A stretch of 64,000 nt of DNA, taken from assembly GCF_005671395.1 (NCBI RefSeq), contig NZ_CP040428.1, positions 4,908,185 to 4,972,184 of the forward strand, in the 5' to 3' direction. The position numbers and the translations under genes were made by a program. The DNA is from Jejubacter calystegiae. GTDB lineage: Bacteria; Pseudomonadota; Gammaproteobacteria; Enterobacterales; Enterobacteriaceae. How positions within the stretch are numbered: position 1 is the stretch's first letter; the number at the start of each line of letters is the position of its first letter. Below are positions 21,417-30,277 of this stretch, in pieces. The notes under the pieces were generated by a model. That model saw nothing but the letters and a program-made list of their open reading frames with translations, had not been told where the DNA came from and did no database searches.

Positions 21417-23126
21417 ATGGTAAAACGCCCGGTTTCGACCAGCCTTGCGCGCGCCTTTTTTTCGATTGTTCTGCTGTCGCTGCTGACAACCGGTGCGGCG
21501 CTGTTGACGCTTTCCAGCAGTATGCGGGATGCGGAAGCGGTGAATATCGCCGGATCCCTACGGATGCAGAGCTATCGGCTGGGTTACGACCTGCAGGGCG
21601 ATCCCCAGGCCCTGGCGCAGCATCGGGAACTGTACGCGCAAACCCTGAAGGCGCCGGTGCTCAGGGCGCTGGAAAGCCCTCTGACGCCCGGGGAGGTCAG
21701 CCAGCGTTATCGCGCTCTGGATAACAACTGGCGCCAGATGGATCTGCGCCTGGCGCAGGGCGATCGCCAGTGGTATCAGGCCAATATCGCCGACTATGTC
21801 GGGCAGATAGACCTGTTCGTTCTGGCGCTTCAGCACCATGCTGAATATAAAATGAGGGTCATGATTGCAGTGTCGGCCGTGGGATTTCTGGCGATTATCA
21901 CCCTGATCTTCTTCACCCTGCGCCGTATTCGCCGCCAGGTGGTGGCGCCGCTGAACGCACTGGTATCTGCCAGCGAATCTATCGAGCGCGGCGACTTTGA
22001 CCATCCGCATCTCGACAGCAGTCTGCCAAATGAGCTGGGCTGGCTGGCGCACAGTTTCACCCGCATGTCCGGGGAACTGCATAAACTGTGGCAGCGACTG
22101 GAAGAGAGCGTCCAGGAAAAGACCCTGAGTCTGCAGGAGGCCAACCGCCAGTTGGAGGTACTGTACGGCTGCTCCCAGGCCATGACCATTAGCGTGACCG
22201 ATAATCAGAATTTTCAGCAGGCGCTGCAGATCGTATTGCGCCACGAACCGGTTTGCGCGCTGGAGATGCAGATAGGAGACTACTGGTGCCTGAGCGCAGG
22301 CCGGGCCCGTGACAACCTCTCCTGGCAGAGCACGCCTATTCGCCAGCAGCAGCAAACCATCGGTCAGCTACGCTGGCAGGCCCGGGATAAACAACCCGCC
22401 CTGCAACTGATGGAAAGCGTCGCCAATATGCTGGGACGCGGCGTCTGGCTGCTTCAGGCCCAGAAGCAGCACCAGCAATTACTGCTGATGGAAGAGCGCG
22501 CCACCATCGCCCGGGAGCTTCACGACTCCCTGGCCCAGGTGCTCTCTTATCTGCGGATTCAGATTACGCTGCTGCGCCGCGCGGTGCCGGATGAGAACCC
22601 GCGCGCCGGGGCCATTATCAGCGATTTTACCCAGGCGCTGGACGATGCCACCCGCCAGCTACGCGAGCTTCTGTCCACCTTCCGCCTGACGCTTCAGCAG
22701 GCTAACCTGCCGGAAGCCTTACAGGAGATGATCGCCCCGCTGCGCGACCGCAGCGAAGCGACTATCGAACTGACCTGCAACCTGGCGGACCAGGCGCTGG
22801 ACGCCCCGCGCCAGGTGCACCTGTTACAGATTATCCGCGAGGCGCTCCTGAACGCCATTCGTCACGCCGATGCCCGGCAGATTCGGGTGCGCTGTTACAG
22901 TGCGGCGCCCAACCGCTATATTGCCGATATTATTGACGACGGTCGGGGAATTCCCAGCCTCGAAGAGCCGGAAGGCCATTACGGCCTTAATATTATGCAG
23001 GAGCGCGCCGACTGTCTCGGCGGCGAACTGACGATTTCCCGCCTGCCGGAAGGAGGCACCCGCGTACGCGTCAGCTTCCCCGGCGCGGCGGACGAGACCA
23101 CAGCACAGGCCGAACTCCGGCCATAA
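21417..23126 (+). CDS. narQ: Nitrate/nitrite sensor histidine kinase NarQ
   Basis: Inner-membrane sensor kinase of 569 residues. Two membrane helices (about 13-35 and 145-170) bracket the periplasmic sensor. The nitrate-binding P-box is RMQSYRLGYDLQ near residue 50. Then follow a HAMP domain, a cysteine-containing linker, the HisKA_3 box with the phospho-acceptor His in ATIARELHDSLAQ, and a HATPase with DDGRGI and GHYGLNIM. narP lies 35 bases downstream, making an adjacent sensor-regulator pair, unlike E. coli. Confidence 0.97.
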   Translation: MVKRPVSTSLARAFFSIVLLSLLTTGAALLTLSSSMRDAEAVNIAGSLRMQSYRLGYDLQGDPQALAQHRELYAQTLKAPVLRALESPLTPGEVSQRYRALDNNWRQMDLRLAQGDRQWYQANIADYVGQIDLFVLALQHHAEYKMRVMIAVSAVGFLAIITLIFFTLRRIRRQVVAPLNALVSASESIERGDFDHPHLDSSLPNELGWLAHSFTRMSGELHKLWQRLEESVQEKTLSLQEANRQLEVLYGCSQAMTISVTDNQNFQQALQIVLRHEPVCALEMQIGDYWCLSAGRARDNLSWQSTPIRQQQQTIGQLRWQARDKQPALQLMESVANMLGRGVWLLQAQKQHQQLLLMEERATIARELHDSLAQVLSYLRIQITLLRRAVPDENPRAGAIISDFTQALDDATRQLRELLSTFRLTLQQANLPEALQEMIAPLRDRSEATIELTCNLADQALDAPRQVHLLQIIREALLNAIRHADARQIRVRCYSAAPNRYIADIIDDGRGIPSLEEPEGHYGLNIMQERADCLGGELTISRLPEGGTRVRVSFPGAADETTAQAELRP

Positions 23127-23161
23127 TGATAACAAGAGAATATCTTCCAGGGAGTTACCCC

Positions 23162-23806
23162 ATGTCAGAAAAGATCCGCTACCGGGTTTTAATTGTCGAT
23201 GACCATCCGTTAATGCGTCGCGGTATCCGTCAGTTGCTGGAGACCGACGACGTATTCAGCGTGGAAGGAGAAGCCAGCAGCGGCGCAGAGGCCGTTAGCC
23301 TGGCCGAACGCGTTGCGCCGGATATCATCCTGCTGGATTTGAATATGAAAGGCCTGAGCGGACTGGATACGCTCCATGCCCTGCGCCGCGACGGTATTAC
23401 CGCCCGGGTCATTATCCTGACCGTGAGCGATGCGCCAGGGGACATCCGCGCCATGATCGACGCCGGCGCCGATGGCTATCTGCTGAAAGACAGCGATCCC
23501 GATACGCTGCTGGAGGCTATCCGCGAAGGGGCGACCCAGGGCGGCGCCTTTAGCCAGCGCATCCGGGAATACCTGAATCATCGCGATATGTCCGACGCTC
23601 AGGAGTCCCCGTTCGCTGCGCTGACCGAACGCGAGCTTGATGTACTTCAGGAAGTCGCCCGCGGGCTTTCCAATAAGCAGATCGCCGGGACGCTGCATAT
23701 TTCTGAAGAGACGGTAAAGGTGCATATCCGTAACCTGCTGCGCAAGCTGAACGTGCGTTCGAGGGTCGCCGCCACGGTGCTGTTCCTGGAGAATCGGGGG
23801 ATATAA
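23162..23806 (+). CDS. narP: Nitrate/nitrite response regulator NarP
   Basis: Response regulator of 214 residues with receiver domain (acidic pocket VDDHP, phospho-acceptor Asp59 in ILLDLNMKG, conserved Lys in LLKDSDPD) and C-terminal LuxR-type helix-turn-helix (LTERELDVLQEVARGLSNKQIA). I chose the ATG at 23162 (MSEKIRYRV), behind GGGAG at 23150-23154, over the upstream in-frame 23126. Its position directly after narQ differs from E. coli, where narP follows the nap-ccm cluster. The nap promoter in this window carries a matching 7-2-7 site. Confidence 0.95.
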   Translation: MSEKIRYRVLIVDDHPLMRRGIRQLLETDDVFSVEGEASSGAEAVSLAERVAPDIILLDLNMKGLSGLDTLHALRRDGITARVIILTVSDAPGDIRAMIDAGADGYLLKDSDPDTLLEAIREGATQGGAFSQRIREYLNHRDMSDAQESPFAALTERELDVLQEVARGLSNKQIAGTLHISEETVKVHIRNLLRKLNVRSRVAATVLFLENRGI

Positions 23807-23896
23807 CCCCCGTCTATACATTTATGTTCATATAACGTCCCTGATTTACACTATCTCCTCATTTTCTCCACGTTTAACTCTGGAGGAGAGGATAAA

Positions 23897-24013
23897 GTGA
23901 CAACCACGCTACTTTTACCGCCCATTGCTGTTTTGAGGCCCTCTTTAACATGGCGAACTTTTTTATCGACCGCCCGATTTTTGCCTGGGTTATCGCAATC
24001 CTGCTCTGTCTGA
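23897..24013 (+). CDS. Possible leader peptide overlapping the acrD start
   Basis: A 38-codon open frame starts at GTG 23897 behind an unusually strong ribosome binding site (GGAGGAGAGG, 23882-23891). It runs out of frame across the acrD ATG (23950) and ends at TGA 24013. acrD itself has only a weak site before its ATG, so translational coupling is conceivable. The predicted peptide has no recognised motif. It could be chance. Confidence 0.3.
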   Translation: MTTTLLLPPIAVLRPSLTWRTFLSTARFLPGLSQSCSV

Positions 24014-27000
24014 CGGGGACGATGGCCATTTTGTCACTGCCGGTTGAACAGTATCCCGACCTCGCTCCTCCGAACGTGCGGATCACCGCCAACTATCCGG
24101 GAGCGTCGGCGCAGACCCTGGAAAATACCGTGACCCAGGTTATCGAACAGAATATGACCGGGCTCGATAATCTGATGTATATGTCATCCCAGAGCAGCAA
24201 TACCGGCCAGGCGACCATTCGCCTCACCTTCCAGGCCGGCAGCGATCCGGATGAAGCGGTGCAGCAGGTGCAGAACCAGCTTCAGTCCGCCCTGCGCAAG
24301 CTGCCTCAGGCGGTACAAAGTCAGGGGGTAACCGTCAGGAAAACCGGCGATACCAATATTCTGATGATCGCCTTTGTCTCTACCGACGGCAGTATGGATA
24401 AGCAGGATATCGCCGACTATGTGGCCAGTAATATTCAGGACCCGCTCAGCCGGGTGAATGGCGTGGGTGACGTGGATGCCTACGGCACTCAATACTCGAT
24501 GCGTATCTGGCTTAACCCCGACAAACTCAACAGCTACCAGCTCACCACCCAGGATGTGGTCAGCGCCATACAGTCTCAGAACAGCCAGGTGGCGGTAGGA
24601 CAATTAGGGGCAACGCCCGCCGTCGACGACCAGGCGCTGAACGCCACGATCAACGCCCAGGCGATGCTGGAAACCCCGGAACAGTTCCGCAAAATCACAC
24701 TCAGGGTCAATCAGGACGGATCTCTGGTGACGCTGGGGGATGTGGCAAAAGTGGAGCTGGGGGCGGAAAAATATGACTACCTGAGCCGCTATAACGGCCT
24801 GGCCGCTTCGGGACTGGGGATTAAACTGGCCTCTGGCGCCAACGAAATGGAAACCGCAAAGCTGGCGCTGACCCGGCTCGACCAGCTCTCTCAGTACTTC
24901 CCTCATGGGCTGGAATACCGTATCGCCTTTGAAACCACCTCCTTCGTCCAGGCCTCGATTCACGACGTGGTGAAAACGCTGATCGAAGCGGTGGTACTGG
25001 TGTTCGCGGTGATGTACCTGTTCCTGCAAAATCTTCGGGCGACATTAATCCCGACCCTTGCCGTGCCCGTGGTATTGCTGGGCACCTTCGCGGTGCTCTA
25101 TGGCTTTGGCTACAGTATTAACACTCTGACCATGTTCGCCATGGTGCTGGCCATCGGTCTGCTGGTGGATGACGCCATCGTAGTGGTGGAAAACGTCGAA
25201 CGAATTATGAGCGAAGAGGGTCTGTCGCCCAGGGCCGCCACCCGCAAGTCGATGGGACAGATACAGGGAGCGCTGGTGGGTATCGCCCTGGTGCTGTCGG
25301 CAGTCTTTATCCCCATGGCCTTCTTTGGCGGCACCACCGGCGCTATCTATCGCCAGTTTTCCATTACCATTGTCACTTCTATGATTCTTTCAGTGCTGGT
25401 GGCGATGATCCTGACCCCGGCGCTGTGCGCCACACTGCTTAAGCCGTTAAAGAAAGGAGAACACCACGGAAGCCGCGGCTTCTTCGGTTGGTTTAACCGC
25501 ACCTTTAACCGCTACGCGCAGCGCTATGAAACCGGCGTGGGCAAGATATTGCAGCGCACCCTGCGCTGGCTGGTGCTCTACGTGCTGATTCTGGGCGGTA
25601 TGGTGGTGCTGTTTATGCAGTTGCCCACGTCGTTCCTGCCCGATGAAGACCGTGGCGTCTTTACCACGTCTGTGCAGTTGCCGCCGGGCGCAACGCAGCA
25701 ACAGACCCTGAAGGTCGTTGAAAAAATTGAAAAATACTATCTAACCGAAGAGAAAGAGAACGTCCGCTCGGTCTTCGCCACCATTGGCTCCGGACCTGGA
25801 GGGAATGGTCAGAATGTGGCGCGCATGTTTATTCGCCTGAATGACTGGGATGACCGGGATCCGCAGACCGGCTCGTCGTTCGCCATTATCGAGCGAGCCA
25901 CCAAAGCCTTCCGCAATATTAAAGAGGCCAGGGTCTTCGCCAGTAGCCCGCCGGCCATCAGCGGTCTGGGTAACTCCACCGGCTTCGATATGGAGCTTCA
26001 GGATCACGCAGGACTGGGCCACGATGCATTGATGAAGGCCCGCGACCAGTTGCTGACCATGGCGGACCAGGACTCGCGCCTGACCCGGGTTCGTCATAAC
26101 GGTCTGGACGACAGCCCGCAATTGCAGGTGGATATCGACCAGCGTAAGGCTCAGGCCATGGGAATTTCGGTAGACGATATTAACGACACGCTGCAAACGG
26201 CCTGGGGCTCGAGCTACGTTAACGACTTTATCGATCGCGGGCGCGTGAAGAAGGTTTATGTTCAGTCTGCCGCGCCGTACCGAATGCTGCCGGGAGATAT
26301 CGATAAGTGGTACGTACGCAACAGCGTTGGCACCATGGTACCCTTCTCGGCCTTCGCGACTTCGCGCTGGGTTACTGACTCGCCGCGCCTGGAACGCTAT
26401 AACGGCTACTCGGCGCTGGAGATCGTCGGCGAAGCAGCTCCTGGGGTCAGTACCGGTACGGCGATGGATATTATGGAGCAGTTGGTACAGAAACTGCCCA
26501 CCGGCTTCGGCCTGGAGTGGACGGGCATGTCTTATCAGGAGCGGCTGTCCGGCGCCCAGGCTCCGGCACTGTATGCGATTTCGCTGCTGGTGGTATTCCT
26601 GTGTCTGGCGGCACTCTACGAGAGCTGGTCGGTGCCCTTCTCGGTGATGCTGGTGGTGCCGCTGGGAGTGGCCGGCGCGCTACTCGCCACCTGGCTGCGC
26701 GGCCTCGAAAACGATGTTTACTTCCAGGTGGGGCTACTGACGGTGATCGGCCTGTCGGCGAAGAATGCCATCCTGATCGTGGAGTTCGCCAACGATATGA
26801 ACGCCGCGGGTAAGGAGCTTGTCGCCGCCACTATGGAAGCCTGCCGCCAGCGCCTGCGTCCGATACTCATGACGTCACTGGCCTTTGTCTTTGGGGTGCT
26901 GCCGATGGCCACCAGTAACGGCGCCGGTTCCGGCAGCCAGCACGCGGTGGGCACCGGGGTTATCGGCGGAATGATCGCCGCCACCGTACTGGCGATTATC

Positions 27001-27066
27001 TTCGTGCCTGTATTCTTTGTGCTGGTACGGCGCCGCTTCCCGCTACGTGAACGCCCCACCGATTAA
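23950..27066 (+). CDS. acrD: RND multidrug efflux pump AcrD (aminoglycoside exporter)
   Basis: Inner-membrane RND transporter of 1038 residues, one longer than E. coli AcrD. It exports hydrophilic compounds such as aminoglycosides with AcrA and TolC, driven by proton flow. The N-terminus [17 protein letters not shown] is typical. The proton-relay aspartate pair is in [16 protein letters not shown] (helix 4), and the second half repeats the fold ([12 protein letters not shown]). No acrA partner is adjacent, as in E. coli. It is followed by a good terminator. Confidence 0.97.
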   Translation: MANFFIDRPIFAWVIAILLCLTGTMAILSLPVEQYPDLAPPNVRITANYPGASAQTLENTVTQVIEQNMTGLDNLMYMSSQSSNTGQATIRLTFQAGSDPDEAVQQVQNQLQSALRKLPQAVQSQGVTVRKTGDTNILMIAFVSTDGSMDKQDIADYVASNIQDPLSRVNGVGDVDAYGTQYSMRIWLNPDKLNSYQLTTQDVVSAIQSQNSQVAVGQLGATPAVDDQALNATINAQAMLETPEQFRKITLRVNQDGSLVTLGDVAKVELGAEKYDYLSRYNGLAASGLGIKLASGANEMETAKLALTRLDQLSQYFPHGLEYRIAFETTSFVQASIHDVVKTLIEAVVLVFAVMYLFLQNLRATLIPTLAVPVVLLGTFAVLYGFGYSINTLTMFAMVLAIGLLVDDAIVVVENVERIMSEEGLSPRAATRKSMGQIQGALVGIALVLSAVFIPMAFFGGTTGAIYRQFSITIVTSMILSVLVAMILTPALCATLLKPLKKGEHHGSRGFFGWFNRTFNRYAQRYETGVGKILQRTLRWLVLYVLILGGMVVLFMQLPTSFLPDEDRGVFTTSVQLPPGATQQQTLKVVEKIEKYYLTEEKENVRSVFATIGSGPGGNGQNVARMFIRLNDWDDRDPQTGSSFAIIERATKAFRNIKEARVFASSPPAISGLGNSTGFDMELQDHAGLGHDALMKARDQLLTMADQDSRLTRVRHNGLDDSPQLQVDIDQRKAQAMGISVDDINDTLQTAWGSSYVNDFIDRGRVKKVYVQSAAPYRMLPGDIDKWYVRNSVGTMVPFSAFATSRWVTDSPRLERYNGYSALEIVGEAAPGVSTGTAMDIMEQLVQKLPTGFGLEWTGMSYQERLSGAQAPALYAISLLVVFLCLAALYESWSVPFSVMLVVPLGVAGALLATWLRGLENDVYFQVGLLTVIGLSAKNAILIVEFANDMNAAGKELVAATMEACRQRLRPILMTSLAFVFGVLPMATSNGAGSGSQHAVGTGVIGGMIAATVLAIIFVPVFFVLVRRRFPLRERPTD

Positions 27067-27076
27067 AATGCCATGC

Positions 27077-27108
27077 AATAAAGGCGATCGGTTCAGATCG
27101 CCTTTATT
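27077..27108 (+). terminator. acrD terminator
   Basis: Perfect 13-bp stem AATAAAGGCGATC/GATCGCCTTTATT with a 6-base loop, followed by CTTG. Confidence 0.85.
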
Positions 27109-27128
27109 CTTGCCATGCAGTACGTTGT

Positions 27129-27226
27129 AGCCCGGAAGATGGCAAATTGATATGCTGGCACGATACCGGAAGCGCCATAAAAGCGCCGCTGTCCCGGGCT
27201 GATTGTCTTTTTAACCTTAGCCCGGG
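27129..27226. repeat. REP-like palindromic sequence between acrD and yffB
   Basis: AGCCCGG (27129-27135) pairs with CCGGGCT (27194-27200), AGCCCGGG recurs at 27219-27226, and the intervening DNA is palindromic. This resembles enterobacterial REP/BIME DNA in style, but I cannot match a known consensus. The small gene ypfM that I recall from E. coli could not be found here. Confidence 0.4.
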
Positions 27227-27301
27227 AATATTCGACGCCCCGAAAATAATTAACGTCACGCCTGACGCTTTATTCCCTGAAAGTCACAAGGATAACCTGG
27301 C

Positions 27302-27661
27302 ATGGTCACTCTGTACGGCATAAAAAACTGCGACACAATTAAAAAGGCCCGCCGCTGGCTGGAAGCCGAAAACATCGATTACCGTTTTCACGACTACCGG
27401 GCAGACGGTCTTGACGCCGCGCTACTGGAAAGCGTTATCGCCGAACTGGGCTGGGAGCCGCTGCTTAACACCCGCGGCACCACCTGGCGTAAGCTGGATG
27501 AATCACGGCGCAACGCCATTACCGACGCCGCTTCTGCTATCGAACTGATGCTGGAGATGCCGGCGATTATCAAACGACCATTGCTCTGCGCGCCGCAGAA
27601 GCCTATGCTGCTGGGTTTCAGCGACAGCCGCTATCAGCAGTTTTTCAATGAGGTTAAGTAG
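27302..27661 (+). CDS. yffB: ArsC-family thioredoxin-fold protein YffB
   Basis: Cytoplasmic protein of 119 residues with thioredoxin fold. The N-terminal [13 protein letters not shown] keeps the single ArsC-family cysteine. It is usually labelled ArsC-like reductase or Spx/MgsR family; its function is not established. It ends 1 base before the dapE ATG, so the two genes are co-transcribed. Confidence 0.93.
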   Translation: MVTLYGIKNCDTIKKARRWLEAENIDYRFHDYRADGLDAALLESVIAELGWEPLLNTRGTTWRKLDESRRNAITDAASAIELMLEMPAIIKRPLLCAPQKPMLLGFSDSRYQQFFNEVK

Positions 27662-27662
27662 T

Positions 27663-28790
27663 ATGTCTTGCCCGGTCATCGAACTGACCCAACAGCTCAT
27701 TCGCCGCCCCTCCCTCAGCCCCGATGACGCGGGTTGCCAGGATCTGCTTATCGAACGCCTGCGCGCCATTGGTTTTACCATTGAGGCTATGGATTTCGGC
27801 GATACACGTAATTTCTGGGCCTGGCGTGGCGAGGGGGAGACCCTGGCCTTTGCTGGTCATACCGACGTGGTCCCCCCAGGAGATGGCGATCGCTGGATCA
27901 ATCCCCCTTTCGAGCCCACCATCCGCGACGGCCTGCTGTTTGGTCGCGGCGCTGCCGATATGAAAGGCTCGCTGGCGGCTATGGTGGTCGCTGCCGAACG
28001 CTTCGTCGCCCAGCATCCGAACCATCGTGGCCGCCTGGCGTTCCTGGTAACCTCCGACGAAGAAGCCAGCGCGAAAAACGGCACCGTGAAGGTGGTGGAA
28101 ACGCTGATGGCGCGTAATGAACGTCTGGATTACTGTCTGGTAGGCGAACCCTCCAGCAGCGAAGTGGTGGGCGACGTAGTAAAAAACGGTCGTCGCGGCT
28201 CTCTGACCTGCAACCTGACCATTCACGGCGTTCAGGGCCACGTGGCCTATCCGCAGCTGGCGGATAATCCGGTACACCGCGCCGCGCCTATGCTGGATGA
28301 ACTGGTGAATATCGAATGGGACAGGGGCAATGAGTTCTTCCCCCCCACCAGCATGCAGATTGCGAATATCCAGGCCGGTACCGGCAGCAATAACGTGATT
28401 CCCGGCGAACTGTTCGTTCAGTTCAACTTTAGGTTCAGCACCGAAAGTACAGCGGAGATGCTGCAACAGCGGGTCTGCGAACTGCTGGAACGTCATCAGT
28501 TGCGCTATACCCTGGACTGGTGGCTGTCCGGCCAACCGTTCCTGACCTCCCGTGGTCGTCTGGTAGAAGCGGTGGTCAACGCCGTTGAGCACTATAATGA
28601 AATTAAGCCGCAGCTGCTGACTACCGGCGGCACCTCTGACGGGCGTTTTATCGCCAGAATGGGGGCGCAGGTGGTGGAGCTGGGACCGGTGAATGCGACC
28701 ATTCACAAGATTAACGAGTGCGTGAACGCCGCTGACCTGCAACTGCTGGCCCGGATGTATCAACGTATTATGGAACAACTGGTCGCCTGA
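27663..28790 (+). CDS. dapE: Succinyl-diaminopimelate desuccinylase
   Basis: Zinc-dependent M20-family hydrolase of 375 residues that forms LL-diaminopimelate for lysine and peptidoglycan synthesis. Metal-site motifs are [26 protein letters not shown] (catalytic Glu) and the C-terminal NATIHKINE histidine. I chose the ATG at 27663 ([12 protein letters not shown]); the in-frame ATG at 27648 lies inside yffB. Length equals that of E. coli DapE. Confidence 0.97.
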   Translation: MSCPVIELTQQLIRRPSLSPDDAGCQDLLIERLRAIGFTIEAMDFGDTRNFWAWRGEGETLAFAGHTDVVPPGDGDRWINPPFEPTIRDGLLFGRGAADMKGSLAAMVVAAERFVAQHPNHRGRLAFLVTSDEEASAKNGTVKVVETLMARNERLDYCLVGEPSSSEVVGDVVKNGRRGSLTCNLTIHGVQGHVAYPQLADNPVHRAAPMLDELVNIEWDRGNEFFPPTSMQIANIQAGTGSNNVIPGELFVQFNFRFSTESTAEMLQQRVCELLERHQLRYTLDWWLSGQPFLTSRGRLVEAVVNAVEHYNEIKPQLLTTGGTSDGRFIARMGAQVVELGPVNATIHKINECVNAADLQLLARMYQRIMEQLVA

Positions 28791-28818
28791 GCGGCCGTTT
28801 ACCCTTCAGGAGAGGCGC

Positions 28819-29010
28819 ATGGACTGGCTAAGTAAATACTGGTGGATACTGGTACTGGTGATTCTGGTCGGTATCTTTATCAACGTCATTAAAGATCTGA
28901 AGCGCGTTGACCCGAAGAAGTATCTGGACAATAAGCCCGATCTGCCGCCCCACCGCGACTTTAACGACAAGTGGGACGATGACGACGACTGGCCGAAGAA
29001 GAAGCCGTAA
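28819..29010 (+). CDS. ypfN: Small membrane protein YpfN (UPF0370)
   Basis: 63-residue protein with one N-terminal membrane helix (about residues 7-24) and an acidic tail (DDDDDW) ending in lysines. It lies 28 bases after dapE with AGGAGAGG in front of the ATG. The function is unknown. Confidence 0.92.
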   Translation: MDWLSKYWWILVLVILVGIFINVIKDLKRVDPKKYLDNKPDLPPHRDFNDKWDDDDDWPKKKP

Positions 29011-29020
29011 AGCGTTATTA

Positions 29021-29045
29021 AAGGACGGAGGCGGTCTCCGTCCTT
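29021..29045. terminator. Hairpin terminator between ypfN and the dinQ-like gene
   Basis: Perfect 10-bp stem AAGGACGGAG/CTCCGTCCTT with a 5-base loop between convergent ypfN (plus) and the dinQ-like gene (minus). Confidence 0.75.
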
Positions 29046-29061
29046 AGTTACGTTTCCGCCC

Positions 29062-29148
29062 TTACCGCACAATAAACCGGCGAATCAGTTCCAGCAGCGC
29101 AACCAGCGCTTTAAGAACGATGAGAGCCTTATCGATAAAAGTTTTCAT
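29062..29148 (-). CDS. dinQ: DinQ-like small hydrophobic type I toxin peptide
   Basis: A 28-codon gene too short for routine calling. The peptide starts MKTFIDKALIVLKALVALL and continues ELIRRFIVR. From the Ile-Asp-Lys-Ala motif to Glu-Leu-Ile-Arg it agrees almost residue for residue with the 27-residue E. coli DinQ toxin as I remember it. The family inserts in the inner membrane and depolarises it. GGAG lies 6 bases before the ATG. The leader is long: a perfect TATAAT on the minus strand at 29360-29355 predicts a start near 29348, about 200 nt upstream. A divergent antisense RNA (29407-29490) matches the leader. In E. coli dinQ is elsewhere (near gor), so this location is new to me. Confidence 0.8.
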   Translation of the reverse strand: MKTFIDKALIVLKALVALLELIRRFIVR

Positions 29149-29354
29149 CCGTTTCTCCACTCCATGGAGAGAGAACACACCGCGGCTTACTCATGGGCTG
29201 CCTGTCACCACAGCGGCTCTTCATGGTTAGATAGAAGAGTTCCCTCTCCGGCCAGAGCACCGAATCCGGCACCACCCGTGAATTCAGCCAGGACTTGAAA
29301 CCGATATGGCCAGAATGCCAAAGAGGAAAATCACTCCAGAGCTAACCATGCGGA

Positions 29355-29400
29355 ATTATACCGGGAACGACTTGTAAAACCGTGCGAGTGGTTATAAAAT
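29355..29400. promoter_or_regulatory. Back-to-back promoters of the dinQ-like gene and its antisense RNA
   Basis: Minus strand: TATAAT at 29360-29355 directed at the dinQ-like gene, with no good -35. Plus strand: TTGTAA (29372-29377), a 17-base spacer and TAAAAT (29395-29400), directed at the RNA. I found no correctly spaced LexA box, although E. coli dinQ is SOS-controlled. Confidence 0.65.
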
Positions 29401-29406
29401 CGCCAG

Positions 29407-29490
29407 GGTTAGATAGAAGAGTTCCCCCGGTCAGAGCCATCCGCTCCACGCCGGAACATAAAAAAACCGACCTCACCAGTCGGTTTTTTT
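29407..29490 (+). ncRNA. AgrB-like antitoxin RNA opposite the dinQ-like leader
   Basis: Predicted RNA of about 84 nt from just after the plus-strand promoter to the intrinsic terminator at 29461-29489. Its first 20 nt (29407-29426) are identical to 29225-29244, and 29427-29437 match 29248-29258 in 10 of 11 bases. The toxin mRNA is read from the other strand through 29225-29258, so the RNA can pair with the leader over about 30 bases, well upstream of the toxin start codon. This is the logic of the E. coli AgrB RNA on dinQ. Confidence 0.75.
29461..29489. terminator. Bidirectional terminator of the antisense RNA and ypfH
   Basis: Stem AAAAAACCGAC/GTCGGTTTTTT with a 7-base loop. It carries a T-run on the plus strand and, by symmetry, on the minus strand for ypfH. 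Confidence 0.85.
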
Positions 29491-29510
29491 ATTGTCTGCA
29501 ATCCCTGGTT

Positions 29511-30206
29511 TTAGATCATCGTAATCACATCGTCTTCGCCGGGCTTACCGCCCAGAGCTTCATCGAAGTAGTGCTTAGGCACCGTATAGCGCAGGTGATC
29601 CAGCGCCAGCTGCATACTGCGATTGTCAATGGCATGACCCAGCCCCTCGACGATATCCAGCGTCACATCGCCCCCCACGGCCAGTAGCGCCTCGTGGGCC
29701 TTCACCGCATGCTGAGGCTCGATGACCCGATCCTCGTCGCCGTGAATCAGATGCACCGTGGTGGTCAGGCTGGCTCGCTCCGGCAACTGGCCAAAACGGC
29801 CGTTAAAGGCGATAAGACGCGATGCCAGTCCTGGTTCCGCCTTCAGGCTTTCCAGCACCATGGTGGCCCCCTGAGAGAAGCCAATCAGCGCCGTCGCTGC
29901 GGGCATCACGCCGCTTTTTTCCTGCCAGTAACGTACCAGGGCGCAGAAGTGCGGCATTGCCGCATCGATACGCGCCTGGCGGTTCTCTTCGCTGACATCA
30001 GCCACGGAGAACCACTCACGACCCGGCTCCGCTCCGCCTGGATTCGGCGCCCCGACGCTGACCACCAGCGCATCGGGGAACAGCGGCGCAAACCAGCTGC
30101 CAGGCTCCCCCATCGCGACCGGATTATCGCCCACCCCGTGAAACAGCAGCAGCAATTGCTGAGGGGGTGTGGCAGGGCTTTGAACTACAAAATGGTCATG
30201 TTTCAT
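29511..30206 (-). CDS. ypfH: Serine esterase/carboxylesterase YpfH
   Basis: Cytoplasmic alpha/beta hydrolase of 231 residues of the phospholipase/carboxylesterase family. The nucleophile elbow is GFSQGA, the acid is in HGDEDRVIEP and the His in GLGHAID. The natural substrate is not known. Confidence 0.93.
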   Translation of the reverse strand: MKHDHFVVQSPATPPQQLLLLFHGVGDNPVAMGEPGSWFAPLFPDALVVSVGAPNPGGAEPGREWFSVADVSEENRQARIDAAMPHFCALVRYWQEKSGVMPAATALIGFSQGATMVLESLKAEPGLASRLIAFNGRFGQLPERASLTTTVHLIHGDEDRVIEPQHAVKAHEALLAVGGDVTLDIVEGLGHAIDNRSMQLALDHLRYTVPKHYFDEALGGKPGEDDVITMI

Positions 30207-30277
30207 CGTTGCCTCCTGACTATGGGGGCCACTCTACGCCGATAGTGAAAAATCACCATGGCACAAAATTGATGATA

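Noticed and set aside
27121-27300. ypfM between acrD and yffB
   Set aside because: No frame resembling the 19-residue YpfM peptide is present; the region is palindromic instead.
29202-29213. CTGT...ACAG near the dinQ-like gene as a LexA box
   Set aside because: The half sites are only 4 bases apart instead of 8.
29225-29426. The repeated GGTTAGATAGAAGAG sequence as two tandem small RNAs
   Set aside because: Only the right copy has a promoter and terminator on the plus strand; the left copy is better explained as the target in the toxin leader.
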